Origin: Ornithinimicrobium sediminis
Lineage (GTDB): Bacteria; Actinomycetota; Actinomycetes; Actinomycetales; Dermatophilaceae
Assembly (NCBI RefSeq): GCF_021272345.1
Contig: NZ_JAJSDQ010000005.1
Location: 124,001-188,000, forward strand
Reading direction: 5' to 3'
DNA length: 64,000 nucleotides
The translations under genes and the position numbers were made by a program. The notes beneath the pieces were generated by a model, which saw only the letters and a list, made by a program, of their open reading frames with translations, was not told the DNA's origin and ran no database searches. Positions 1 to 11,620 of this stretch are shown here, one piece after another. How positions within the stretch are numbered: the stretch's first letter is position 1; each line of letters begins with the position of its first letter.

Positions 1-84
1 ACCGTCGCCCCGTGGGGTGAGGACCTCGCCGCGCGCGTGCACTCGCTGGAGGCTGCGGCCGACGCGCTCACCCACCTCCGCTGA
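1..84 (+). CDS. 3' end of an unidentified gene (partial)
   Basis: Frame 1 is open from the window edge to a TGA at 82-84 and gives only 27 residues, ending ALTHLR. The TGA shares its last base with the ATG of the next gene, so the two are translationally coupled and probably in one operon. The tail is too short to assign a family. The genes downstream form a conserved actinobacterial group, so the missing gene may belong to it, but nothing visible shows what it encodes. Confidence 0.5.
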   Translation, partial: TVAPWGEDLAARVHSLEAAADALTHLR

Positions 85-797
85 TGGCGATCCTCGTCCT
101 GCTGCGCCACGGCCGCACCCGGGCCAACGCCGAGGGGACTCTCGCGGGCTGGACACCGGGCATCGGTCTCGACGAGCGCGGGAGGGAGCAGGCGGCCGCC
201 GTCGGCCGGCGGCTGATGCCGACACCGCTGGTTGCGGTCGTCGCCAGTCCTCTGCAGCGGTGCCAGGAGACGGCGTGCGCCGTGCTCGCGCCTCGCGACC
301 AGGCTCCGCAGCTGCGCACCGAGGAGGACCTGGGTGAGGCCAGGTACGGCGCGTGGACCGGTCGCCCGCTGAAGGAGCTGGCACGCGAGCCGCTGTGGAA
401 GGAGGTCCAGCGCAGCCCCAGCACCGTGCATTTCCCGCCGCATGACGAGTTCGCCTCCGAAGGGATGGCTCAGATGCAGGCCCGGGCCGTGGCAGCAGCG
501 CGACGCATCGACTCCGAGGTCGAGCAACAGCACGGGCCCGGAGCGGTCTGGCTCGCCGTGAGCCACGGGGATGTCATCAAGTCGCTGCTCGCCGATGCCC
601 TGGCCACCCCCCTCGACGACTTCCAGCGCATCGTGGTCGACCCCGCGTCGGTCAGCATCGTGCGCTACACCCGTGAGCGGCCCTATGTGCTGCGCCTCAA
701 CGACTCCGGGAGCGACCCGGTCGACCTCACCGCACTCAGCAAGGCAGCCACCCCCGACGACGACGCCGCCGTCGGGGGTGGGGCCGGCAGCGTCTAG
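84..797 (+). CDS. MSMEG_4193-type histidine phosphatase (putative phosphomutase)
   Basis: This 237-residue cytosolic protein belongs to the histidine phosphatase (phosphoglycerate mutase-like) superfamily. The catalytic RHG triplet is at residues 8-10, the second conserved arginine is in SPLQR (R59), and the second histidine is in SHGD (about H161). Family knowledge gives a phospho-histidine mechanism; the substrate of this branch is not established. The ATG overlaps the preceding stop. DUF3090, a SCO1664-type protein and mshC follow on the same strand, an arrangement conserved in many mycothiol producers. The acidic, alanine-rich tail of about 25 residues looks unstructured. The TAG stop lies inside the promoter-like box of the next gene. 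Confidence 0.85.
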   Translation: MAILVLLRHGRTRANAEGTLAGWTPGIGLDERGREQAAAVGRRLMPTPLVAVVASPLQRCQETACAVLAPRDQAPQLRTEEDLGEARYGAWTGRPLKELAREPLWKEVQRSPSTVHFPPHDEFASEGMAQMQARAVAAARRIDSEVEQQHGPGAVWLAVSHGDVIKSLLADALATPLDDFQRIVVDPASVSIVRYTRERPYVLRLNDSGSDPVDLTALSKAATPDDDAAVGGGAGSV

Positions 798-800
798 GCT
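795..800 (+). promoter_or_regulatory. Leaderless -10 box (TAGGCT) before the DUF3090 gene
   Basis: TAGGCT ends 6 nt before the ATG at 807, the spacing of a leaderless actinobacterial promoter. Its first three bases are the TAG stop of the upstream phosphatase gene. No clear -35 hexamer is visible. Promoter activity is inferred from spacing and from recurrence of the pattern in this window. Confidence 0.55.
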
Positions 801-806
801 GACCAC

Positions 807-1352
807 ATGCCCGTGATCGACTTCGACCCACCGGAGCGGTTCGTCACCGACACGGTGGGGCCCCCGGGACAGCGTGTCTTCTTCCTGCAGGCGACCCAGG
901 GGTCGCGCGTCATGACGGTGTCCCTGGAGAAGGACCAGGTGCGGCTGCTGGGCCGGAGCATCGCGGAGATGCTCGACCAGGTCGCACCCGAGGAAGGCTC
1001 GGAGGCGGCGGGGGAGGCCGTGGCCGACAACGCCCCGCTGGACACCCCCATCGAGGAGGACTTCCGGGTGCGGCGGCTCAGCATGGCCTGGGACGCCGGC
1101 CGACACGTCGTCGTCGTGGAGGCCCACGACACCGACCCGGACGAGGACGGGGACGACGAGTCGCTCCCGGACGCGGAGAGCACGGCGGCCCTGCACGGTC
1201 TGCGGGTGGTGCTGAGCCCCGCCCAGGCACGAGCCTTCTCGGTCCGGTGTGCGCGGGCCGTGGCCGGCGGCCGACCCAACTGCCCCTTCTGTGGGGGTCC
1301 GCTGGACCCCTCGGGCCACATCTGTCCCCGCGCCAACGGCTACCGCCGGTGA
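807..1352 (+). CDS. DUF3090 family protein
   Basis: A 181-residue protein of the DUF3090 family, recognised from its N-terminus (MPVIDFDPPERFVTDTVG) and its C-terminal cysteine cluster. That cluster is CPFC at residues 159-162 and HIC at 171-173, a probable small zinc-ribbon-like end. An acidic stretch, DTDPDEDGDDE, is near the middle. The function of the family is unknown. Its consistent position next to the MSMEG_4193-type phosphatase, the SCO1664-type protein and MshC suggests a shared pathway. The stop overlaps the GTG of the next gene (GTGA). Confidence 0.85.
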   Translation: MPVIDFDPPERFVTDTVGPPGQRVFFLQATQGSRVMTVSLEKDQVRLLGRSIAEMLDQVAPEEGSEAAGEAVADNAPLDTPIEEDFRVRRLSMAWDAGRHVVVVEAHDTDPDEDGDDESLPDAESTAALHGLRVVLSPAQARAFSVRCARAVAGGRPNCPFCGGPLDPSGHICPRANGYRR

Positions 1353-2152
1353 CGGACCCGCCGGTCCCGGTCTGGCTGGCCCAAGCGCCGATGCACGTGG
1401 AGGGGGCGCTGACCGAGGCGTCCAACCTCACCCTCCGGGTGCAGTTCGAGGAAGCCGACGGCAGCCTCGGTGCACACCGCGGGGTGTACAAGCCGGTGCG
1501 TGGAGAGCGGCCACTGCGTGACTTCCCCAGCGGCACCCTCGCCCAGCGGGAGGTCACCGCATACCTGGTCAGCGCGTGGGGAGGCTGGGACAACGTGCCC
1601 CCCACGATCCTGCGCGACGGACCACTGGGCCCGGGTTCGGTCCAGGTATGGGTCGAGGCGAGCGAGCACGACGACCCGCACACCGGCGACCTGGTGCGCA
1701 TCATGGAGCCCCAGGACGTCCACTCCGGGTGGCTGCCGGTCGTGCAGGCGGAGGGGCGTGCGGGGGAGCCTCTGGTGGTGGCCCATGCCGACGACCCCGA
1801 CCTGGCGGCTCTGGCTGTCCTGGACGTCGTGCTCAACAACGCCGACCGCAAGGCCGCTCACATCGCCCGCGACGAGAACCGTGCGGTCTGGGGCTTCGAC
1901 CACGGGCTGTGCGGGCACCAGACGCCCAAGCTGCGCACTGTGCTGTGGGGATGGGCCGGCGAGCCCCTGCCTGCGCGGGAGACGGCCCGTCTGCGCCTCC
2001 TGCTGGAGCGGCTGGACGTCGCACGGCTGTCTGACCTGCTCTCCGACCTCGAGGTCAGCACCCTCCTCGCCCGCGCCGAGGCACTGCTGGAGGACGGCGT
2101 CTTCCCGCTCCCGCCCTACGAGCGGTACCCCTTGCCGTGGCCCTTGTGGTGA
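1349..2152 (+). CDS. SCO1664-family protein (kinase-like fold)
   Basis: 267 residues from a GTG that overlaps the DUF3090 stop. A longer open frame exists upstream, but it runs antiparallel to nothing useful and overlaps the DUF3090 coding sequence, so the coupled GTG is preferred. Visible motifs are [10 protein letters not shown] near residue 50 (possible nucleotide-binding lysine), [14 protein letters not shown] near 155-170, and WGFDHGLC. These resemble the catalytic and metal-binding loops of PI3/4-kinase-like and HipA-like folds (D-x3-N ... D). The family has no proven reaction. Kinase activity is inferred from motif resemblance only. Confidence 0.8.
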   Translation: MTDPPVPVWLAQAPMHVEGALTEASNLTLRVQFEEADGSLGAHRGVYKPVRGERPLRDFPSGTLAQREVTAYLVSAWGGWDNVPPTILRDGPLGPGSVQVWVEASEHDDPHTGDLVRIMEPQDVHSGWLPVVQAEGRAGEPLVVAHADDPDLAALAVLDVVLNNADRKAAHIARDENRAVWGFDHGLCGHQTPKLRTVLWGWAGEPLPARETARLRLLLERLDVARLSDLLSDLEVSTLLARAEALLEDGVFPLPPYERYPLPWPLW

Positions 2153-2173
2153 GGGCAGGGCTTCGGCGGCGGT

Positions 2174-2179
2174 TACGCT
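2174..2179 (+). promoter_or_regulatory. Leaderless -10 box (TACGCT) before mshC
   Basis: TACGCT ends 7 nt before the GTG start of mshC at 2187. No Shine-Dalgarno sequence precedes that GTG, which fits leaderless initiation. mshC may therefore be transcribed independently as well as from the upstream operon. Confidence 0.5.
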
Positions 2180-2186
2180 CGGTCCC

Positions 2187-3470
2187 GTGAAATCCTGGTC
2201 CGCCCCTCCCGTGCCCCGCCTGCCCGGCAGCGGGCGTCCCCTCCGCGTGCACGACACGGCGACCGGCCGACCGGTGGTCGTCCACCCCGAGGACGGACGG
2301 GCCGGACTCTACGTGTGCGGCATCACCCCCTACGACGCCACCCACATGGGCCACGCGGCCACCTACCTGGCCTTCGACCTCGTCGTGCGCACCTGGCGGG
2401 ACGCCGGGTTGTCGGTCACCTACGTGCAGAACGTGACCGATGTCGACGAGCCGCTGCTGGAGCGGGCGGAGCGCGACGGCATACCGTGGCAGGACCTGGC
2501 CCACCGCGAGATCGACCTGTTCCGCAGCGACATGGAGGCCCTGCGGGTGATCCCGCCGCAGCACTACATCGGCGCTATAGAAGGCATCCCTGACGACGTG
2601 TCGGCCGTGGAGCAGCTCCTCGGGACGGGGGCCGCCTACCGGCTCCCTGCTCCCGAGGCGCTCGACCCGGACGGGCCGGGCGACGTCTACCTGGACATCA
2701 GCCGCCAGCCGGCGTTCGGTGCCGTCTCCGGCTGGAGCCGGCCCGAGATGCTGGCCGTCTTTGCCGAGCGCGGGGGTGACCCTGACCGTCCGGGCAAGCG
2801 TGACGTCCTCGACCCGCTGCTGTGGCGGGCTGCGCGCAAGGGCGAGCCCTGGTGGTCCGGTGGTGCCCTGGGCGACGGGCGCCCTGGCTGGCACATCGAG
2901 TGCTCCACCATCGCCCTGCGCTACCTGGGCATGGGTTTCCAGATCCAAGGCGGCGGCACCGACCTGATCTTCCCGCACCACGAGATGAGCGCGGTGCAGG
3001 CCACGTCCCTGACCGGCCGGCAGCCGTTCGCGCAGGCCTACGTGCACCAATCGATGGTCGGCCTCGGTGGGTCGAAGATGAGCAAGTCGCAGGGCAACCT
3101 GGTGCTCGTCTCGGGGCTGCGCCGGGCCGGGGTGGACCCTGCGGCGGTCCGCCTGGTGCTGCTCAGGCACCACTACCGCACCGAGTGGGACTGGACCCAG
3201 GAGCTGCTGGACGAGGCCGGTGGGCGCCTGGCTGCCTGGGGCGCGGCGGCGGACCAGGTCGCGGACGTCCCTGTGAGCGACCTGGACCGCTCCACGGTGG
3301 AGCAGATGCGGCAGCGACTGGCCGACGACCTGGACGCGCCCGGTGCGGTGCGCGCCGTGGACGCCTGGGCGAGGAGCGTCACCGAGGGTGACGTGTCCTG
3401 CTCCGACCTCGTCCCGCTGGCGGTGGACGCCCTCCTGGGCGTGCCGCTGCCGGCTCCGCGGGGGGTCTGA
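2187..3470 (+). CDS. mshC: L-cysteine:1D-myo-inositol 2-amino-2-deoxy-alpha-D-glucopyranoside ligase MshC
   Basis: MshC uses ATP to join cysteine to GlcN-Ins, the penultimate step of mycothiol synthesis, in the cytosol. The protein is 427 residues, normal for the family. It shows the MshC-type signature [17 protein letters not shown] (zinc-ligand Cys44; HIGH-like HMGH at 53-56) and the class I synthetase motif KMSKS at 297-301. [14 protein letters not shown] rather than CGPTVYN is what separates MshC from cysteinyl-tRNA synthetase. The GTG start is supported by the box 7 nt upstream. A longer upstream frame is out-of-frame overlap with the SCO1664-type gene. PAC2 follows in the opposite direction. 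Confidence 0.93.
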   Translation: MKSWSAPPVPRLPGSGRPLRVHDTATGRPVVVHPEDGRAGLYVCGITPYDATHMGHAATYLAFDLVVRTWRDAGLSVTYVQNVTDVDEPLLERAERDGIPWQDLAHREIDLFRSDMEALRVIPPQHYIGAIEGIPDDVSAVEQLLGTGAAYRLPAPEALDPDGPGDVYLDISRQPAFGAVSGWSRPEMLAVFAERGGDPDRPGKRDVLDPLLWRAARKGEPWWSGGALGDGRPGWHIECSTIALRYLGMGFQIQGGGTDLIFPHHEMSAVQATSLTGRQPFAQAYVHQSMVGLGGSKMSKSQGNLVLVSGLRRAGVDPAAVRLVLLRHHYRTEWDWTQELLDEAGGRLAAWGAAADQVADVPVSDLDRSTVEQMRQRLADDLDAPGAVRAVDAWARSVTEGDVSCSDLVPLAVDALLGVPLPAPRGV

Positions 3471-3497
3471 GCAGGACGCGACGGGACGACGCCGGGG

Positions 3498-4355
3498 TCA
3501 GCGACCAGGAGGGTCGTCGTCGCGCCGGCGCAGGTAGCGCTCGAACTCCCGGGCGATGGCGTCGCCGCTGGCCTCGGGAAGGTCCGCGGTGTCCTGCGCC
3601 TGCTCGAGGGAGTGCACGTAGTCGGCCACCTCGTCGTCGGACGCAGCGAGGTCGTCGACCCCGCGCTCCCACGCCCGCGCCGACTCGACCAGCTCGGTGT
3701 CGTCGATCACGACGTCCAGGAGCTCCTCGACGCGACCGAGCAGGGCCAGGGCAGCCTTGGGGGAGGGTGGGCCCCCGGCGTAGTGAGGGACCGCTGCCCA
3801 GCACGACAGGCTGGGCAGGGAGATCTGACGGGCCTGGTCGTTGACGACGCCGATGATCCCGGTGGGGCCCTCGTAGGAGCCCGGCTCGACGCCCTCCAGC
3901 TGGTCGAGGAGGTCCTCGTCCTCGCTGCTGACCCCGACCGGGATCGGGCGGGTGTGCGGCACGTCGGCCAGCAGCCCGCCGAGCGTCACGAGCAACGTCG
4001 CACCGTGGTGCATGGCAAAGGCCAGCAGCTCCGAGCTGTAGGAGCGCCATCTCACCGAGGGCTCGATGCCCAGGACCAGCAGGACGTCCCGGCCCAAGGG
4101 GGTGCTGCGGGCGAGCATCACGCGGGTGGTGGGCCACTGCAGGGTCCGCTCGCCGTCGACACGGGTCACCTTGGGCCTGTTGACCTGGAAGTCGTAGTAC
4201 TCCTCCGGGTCCATGGCCGCGACGAGGTCGGCGTCCCACACCTTCGCGAGGTGCTCGACCACGGCTGTGGCGCACTCGCCGGCGTCGTTCCACCCCTCGA
4301 ACGCGGCGATGACGACGGGGTCCCGCAGCTCCGGCACGTCCTCGAGCTCGATCAT
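3498..4355 (-). CDS. PAC2 family protein (proteasome assembly chaperone-like)
   Basis: 285 residues beginning MIELEDVPELRDPVV. The motif IAAFEGWNDAGECATAVVEHL is typical of bacterial PAC2 proteins, which resemble the eukaryotic proteasome assembly chaperone. A role in 20S assembly in bacteria is not proven, although a proteasome locus lies 4 kb away here. An alternative start 13 codons upstream (4394) exists. I chose 4355 because GGGAGGT lies about 6 nt before that ATG. The gene diverges from the HAD hydrolase and converges on mshC across 27 bp. Confidence 0.85.
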   Translation of the reverse strand: MIELEDVPELRDPVVIAAFEGWNDAGECATAVVEHLAKVWDADLVAAMDPEEYYDFQVNRPKVTRVDGERTLQWPTTRVMLARSTPLGRDVLLVLGIEPSVRWRSYSSELLAFAMHHGATLLVTLGGLLADVPHTRPIPVGVSSEDEDLLDQLEGVEPGSYEGPTGIIGVVNDQARQISLPSLSCWAAVPHYAGGPPSPKAALALLGRVEELLDVVIDDTELVESARAWERGVDDLAASDDEVADYVHSLEQAQDTADLPEASGDAIAREFERYLRRRDDDPPGR

Positions 4356-4407
4356 GCGCCCACCTCCCTCGCTCAGCACTGGTCGGACCCACACTACGCA
4401 GTGGACC

Positions 4408-4413
4408 TAGGAT
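4408..4413 (+). promoter_or_regulatory. Leaderless -10 box (TAGGAT) before the HAD hydrolase
   Basis: TAGGAT ends 6 nt before the GTG at 4420, in the 64-bp gap between the divergent PAC2 and HAD genes. No ribosome binding site is visible for the HAD gene. Confidence 0.55.
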
Positions 4414-4419
4414 CGCAGG

Positions 4420-5082
4420 GTGGTCAGGGATCGCGAGTTGCCGGCAGCCGTCCTCTGGGACATGGACGGCACGATCATCGACACCGAGCCGTTCTGGATG
4501 GCCGAGGAGCACGCACTGGTGCGGGCGGCGGGCGGCAGGTGGACCGACCGGGACGCGCTGGACCTCGTCGGCAACGACCTGACCCGCTCCGCCGAGGTCA
4601 TCCTGGCCCGGACGCCGGTCACCGGCACCCCCGAGGAGGTGGTGCACCGGCTGCTGGCCGGCGTCGTCCGCCGCACGCAGGAGCGCATCCCCTGGCGGCC
4701 GGGTGCCCAGGAGCTGCTGGCCGAGCTCGTGGCGCTGGGCGTGCCCAACGCCCTGGTCACGATGTCCTGGGACTCGCTGGCCACGGTGCTGGTCGAGGCC
4801 CTGCCGCCCGGGACCTTCCGCACCGTGGTCACCGGTGACGTGGTCACCCGCGGGAAGCCGGACCCGGAGCCGTACCGGGTCGCCGCCCAGCGGCTGGGGG
4901 TGGAGCCCGCCCGCTGTGTCGCCATCGAGGACTCACCCACCGGGGTGAGGTCGGCCACGTCGGCCGGGGTGCCGACACTGGCCGTGCCCCACATCGTGGA
5001 CGTGCCCGCACAGCCGGGGGCGCGTCAGGTCTCGACGCTGGCCGCGGTGCGGGCGGGCGACCTGCTCCGGCTCACGCGCTGA
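4420..5082 (+). CDS. HAD-superfamily hydrolase, beta-phosphoglucomutase-like
   Basis: 220 residues. HAD motif I is DMDGT at 14-18 (nucleophile Asp14, acid/base Asp16). Motif II serine/threonine is in TMSWDS, motif III lysine in RGKPDPEPY, and motif IV in IEDSPTG. The helical cap between motifs I and II is of the beta-phosphoglucomutase/phosphatase type. Substrate cannot be predicted. The GTG start is set by the box 6 nt upstream. The gene converges on the RecB-type nuclease gene, and the two stop codons sit in one short palindrome. Confidence 0.85.
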   Translation: MVRDRELPAAVLWDMDGTIIDTEPFWMAEEHALVRAAGGRWTDRDALDLVGNDLTRSAEVILARTPVTGTPEEVVHRLLAGVVRRTQERIPWRPGAQELLAELVALGVPNALVTMSWDSLATVLVEALPPGTFRTVVTGDVVTRGKPDPEPYRVAAQRLGVEPARCVAIEDSPTGVRSATSAGVPTLAVPHIVDVPAQPGARQVSTLAAVRAGDLLRLTR

Positions 5083-5095
5083 GCGGCCCGCTCAG
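5079..5095. terminator. Short palindrome shared by two converging stop codons
   Basis: CTGAGCG-GCC-CGCTCAG is a perfect 7-bp stem with a 3-nt loop. It contains the TGA of the HAD gene and, on the other strand, the TGA of the RecB-type gene. It could act as a weak two-way terminator. There is no U-tract, so termination is only inferred from position. Confidence 0.35.
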
Positions 5096-5934
5096 TCGGC
5101 GTCCTGCACCGTCAGGGCGACGCCCGTGCGGGCCGGGTCGACAGCGCGGGTCGCGGCGTCGTCGGGCAGGGGTGGGGTGGTGCCGCCCCAGGCGGGACAC
5201 AGCGCCTTGTGGTGGCACCAGTCGCACAGCCGGGACGGTCGCGGCCGCCAGTCGCCGGTGTCCGCGGCACGTTCGATGGCGCTCCACAGCGCCTGCACCT
5301 TGCGTTCGGTGGCGAGCAGGTCGCGCTCGGAGGGTGCATAGCGCAGCACCTGGCCGTCCTTGAGGTAGACCAGCTGCAGGACCGTCGGCACGACACCGCG
5401 GGTGCGCCACAGCACCAAGGCGTAGAACCTCATCTGGAACAGCGCCTTGCCCTCGTACAGCTCGGAGGGCGCGCGGCCCGTCTTGTAGTCGACGACCCGC
5501 AGCCTGCCGTCGGGTGCGACGTCGAGACGGTCCACGTAGCCCCGCAGGGTCAGGCCGTCGATCTCGACCTCCACATAGAGCTCGCGCTCCGCCGGCTCGA
5601 GGAAGCGAGGGTCCTCCACCGTGAACCAGCGCTCGACGAGCCGTGCCGCGTCGGCGAACCAGCCGTCCCGGCGGTCGTCCTCGCACAGCGCCGCCAGCTC
5701 GGGCTCCGCCTCGACGAGCCGGCCCCACTCGGTGGGCAGGAGGTCGACGGTGGCAGCAGGCGTGCGCTGGTCGGCCGGCAGGTCGAAGACCCGCTCGAGC
5801 GCGGCGTGGACCAAGGTGCCACGGGCGGCCGCTGGGCTGGGAGGCTCCGGCAGCCGGTCGACGACGCGGAAGCGGTACAGCAGCGGGCACTGCATGAAGT
5901 CCGCGGCGCGGCTCGGTGACAGTGCTCGACTCAT
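5092..5934 (-). CDS. RecB-family exonuclease, PD-(D/E)XK with Fe-S cluster
   Basis: 280 residues. The nuclease motif is VDYKTGR, with upstream acidic residues in RLDVAPDGRLR. Cysteines at 16 (DFMQCPLLY) and at 237, 240 and 246 (CDWCHHKALC) form the split pattern that binds a 4Fe-4S cluster in AddB and Cas4-type nucleases. It probably degrades DNA ends; the partner is unknown. Actinobacteria commonly carry this stand-alone protein in this neighbourhood, so a Cas4 identity is unlikely, and no CRISPR is present. The start at 5934 is supported by TAGAGT 7 nt upstream. An ATG at 5973 would overlap the divergent promoter. Confidence 0.85.
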   Translation of the reverse strand: MSRALSPSRAADFMQCPLLYRFRVVDRLPEPPSPAAARGTLVHAALERVFDLPADQRTPAATVDLLPTEWGRLVEAEPELAALCEDDRRDGWFADAARLVERWFTVEDPRFLEPAERELYVEVEIDGLTLRGYVDRLDVAPDGRLRVVDYKTGRAPSELYEGKALFQMRFYALVLWRTRGVVPTVLQLVYLKDGQVLRYAPSERDLLATERKVQALWSAIERAADTGDWRPRPSRLCDWCHHKALCPAWGGTTPPLPDDAATRAVDPARTGVALTVQDAD

Positions 5935-5941
5935 GTCCCGC

Positions 5942-5980
5942 ACTCTACGAAGCCGGACCGACATACCCGGCACGTAGGGT
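5942..5980. promoter_or_regulatory. Divergent leaderless promoter pair (recB-type / M50)
   Basis: On the minus strand TAGAGT (5942-5947) ends 7 nt before the nuclease ATG. On the plus strand TAGGGT (5975-5980) ends 7 nt before the protease ATG. The two boxes are 27 bp apart, so the polymerase footprints must overlap and expression of the two genes may be mutually exclusive or coordinated. Confidence 0.5.
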
Positions 5981-5987
5981 GAGCCCC

Positions 5988-9767
<3,780 letters not shown>

Positions 9768-9925
9768 GCGGCACCCCCGGGCAGTACCTCTGAGCGGCAA
9801 CGTCACGGCTGGTGCGCCGGGCACGGAGCCGGGCGGGCATGCCGGGTCGTGGCCTCGCCGACCGGTGAGGTTCACGTCGTTCCCGTCCCGTGTCAACCTG
9901 GGAGGGTCTCGGGCGACTCAGGGTC

Positions 9926-10531
9926 ATGAAGCGCGCGCTGTCCGGGAAGGCGGTGACCGGCATGTCCTCCACGGACCGAGCCACGGTGGGCCCCGCTCGG
10001 TCGCGCCCAGCAGCGTCTGCGGCCCCAGGCCGACAGCCCCTCGCGCGAGGACGTCGTCGAGAGCCTGTTCCGTGAGCACTACGAGGGCCTGCTTCGCCTC
10101 GCCTACTGCATACTGGGCGACCGGTGCAGTGCCGAGGACGTCGTCATGGACGCCTTCTGCTCCTTGCACCTGCGCTACGGGGGCCTGCGCGACCGGAGCC
10201 AGCCGCTGGCCTACCTGAGGTCTGCCGTGCTGAACGGGTCGCGGTCCAGGATCCGGTCGCTGGTGCGGGAGCGCAACCGGCCCGGGTGGGCCGACCCGCC
10301 CCCACCGACTCCAGCAGTGCGTCGGTCATCGCCCACGAGGAGGCACACCGGCTCGCGGAGGCGGTGCGCGGCCTCCCGCACCGGCAGCGCGAGGTCGTGG
10401 TGTGCCGTTACTATCCGGAGCTGAGCGAGGCGGAGACCGCCGCGCTGCTCGGGATGAGCGCCGGCTCGGTCAAGCGGCACGGACACCGCGCCCGCGCGGC
10501 CCTCGCGAGCAGGATGGAGGGGGACCGATGA
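9926..10531 (+). pseudogene. SigE-family ECF sigma factor, frameshifted
   Basis: The sigma-2 region (FREHYEGLLRLAYCILGD ... SAEDVVMDAFCSL) reads in the frame of position 10146. The sigma-4 region (GLPHRQREVVVCRYY ... LGMSAGSVKRH) reads in a different frame up to the TGA at 10529-10531. The switch lies near the C5 run at about 10295-10310 and fits loss of one base. The sigma-2 frame is closed by a TGA at 9954 and has no ATG or GTG start, so the natural start (ATG at 9926 or 9962) is in another frame, implying a second shift near 10020-10040. The next frame overlaps its stop (ATGA). It is either decayed or carries sequencing errors at homopolymers. As written it cannot produce a whole sigma factor. 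Confidence 0.75.
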
Positions 10532-11573
10532 CCACCGACCAGCGGCTGCACGCCGCGCTCACCGCCGTCGCCGAGGAGGTCCGGGTCACCGAGGAGGAGC
10601 ACGCCCACGCGCACCACCGGTTCATCCACCGCCGCGAGCTGCTCGCCCGGCGCCGGCGCCGGACCCACGGGCTGGTGGCCGCTGCCGCCGCTGCCGCGCT
10701 CGTGCTCGGGGGCGGTGCCGTATGCCGTGAGCTGGGGGACGCGACGAACGCGCCCCAGCCCGCCGGGACCGAGCAGGAGGAGCCCCTGCCGGAGGAGCTG
10801 CCGCTGAGCGTGGACACCCTGGCGGGCATCTGGCTGACCCACGACTCCACCGGATGGCTGTGGGCGTTCCACCGCAACGGCACCCTCACCTTCGCCAACC
10901 CGACCGCACGTGGCCTCCAGGCCTACGAGCCGGTGGCCTACACCGTGACCGACTCCGGCATCGAGCTGCCGGACGACCTCTGCGACTGGGAGCTCCAGGT
11001 CAACAGCGACGCCACCATGGTGGGCCAGGTCGTCCGTGTCCCCGACCCCCCGGACAGCCCCTGCGCCGGGGAGGACGCGGGGGCGGACCAGGTGCGGTGG
11101 TGCCGGCTGTCACCCCGGTCGGACCACGGGGCGAGCTTCGTCTGGACGGGGTCGACGGGGGAGGACGAGGAGACCCAGGCCCTGCGCCTGCATGCCGCTC
11201 CGACGGACGTCGAGTCGGTGGGGGTGCTCAGCCGCACCTGGCTGCAGCAGGGGACGGGCGGCTGCTGGCGATCACGCTGGGTGACGGCCAGGCGCCTGCG
11301 CGCTACCGGCTCGACGACGCCGGCGAGCTGTTCAGCAGCCCGGCCGACGTGGGGGAGGCGGCGGTGGACTCCGCGGGGCGGCTGCTCCTGGTCAGCACCG
11401 AGGACTCGCCGGGATGCCCCGCCGGGTCGACCGCCGTCCTCGGCGACGTGGTGCTCCGCGGGACAGGCGGGACCGTCCCACCCCTGCCGGCGCCGTCGCT
11501 CGAGGTGACGCTCGGCACCCACGAGTGCTCGCTGCACGAGGAGCTGGGCGGGGTCTGGGTCCAGGTGTCCTGA
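10528..11573 (+). pseudogene. Membrane-anchored protein paired with the sigma factor, frameshifted
   Basis: The ATG at 10528 overlaps the sigma-factor stop, the arrangement of a sigma factor with its regulator. The N-terminal 45 residues are charged (HAHAHHRFIHRRELLARRRRR). One transmembrane segment follows (about 50-66), then an extracytoplasmic domain with GIWLTHDSTGWLWAF and LQAYEPVAYTVTDSG, which looks like a beta-rich lipocalin-type fold. The coding frame changes near 11250-11258 in a G-rich run: the first part ends at LSRTWLQQG, and the continuation GRLLAITLGDGQ reads in another frame to TGA at 11573, which fits loss of one base. I do not recognise a named family. An anti-sigma role is inferred only from the overlap and topology. 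Confidence 0.6.
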
Positions 11574-11582
11574 CGGCCACCT

Positions 11583-11608
11583 GAGGTATCTTGACATCAA
11601 GATACCTC
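11583..11608. promoter_or_regulatory. 26-bp palindromic operator, MarR-type, before the methyltransferase gene
   Basis: GAGGTATCTTGA and its exact reverse complement TCAAGATACCTC flank a CA dinucleotide. The core TATCTTGA-N2-TCAAGATA resembles sites of MarR-family repressors. It lies 12 bp upstream of the ATG at 11621, partly against the ribosome binding site, so a bound protein should block expression. No marR gene is present in the window, so the regulator must be encoded elsewhere. Confidence 0.7.
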
Positions 11609-11620
11609 GAGGAGGCCGGG

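Noticed and set aside
5092-5934. A Cas4-type nuclease hinting at CRISPR
   Set aside because: The four-cysteine pattern is shared by AddB/RecB-type stand-alone nucleases common in Actinobacteria. No cas gene or repeat array is in the window.
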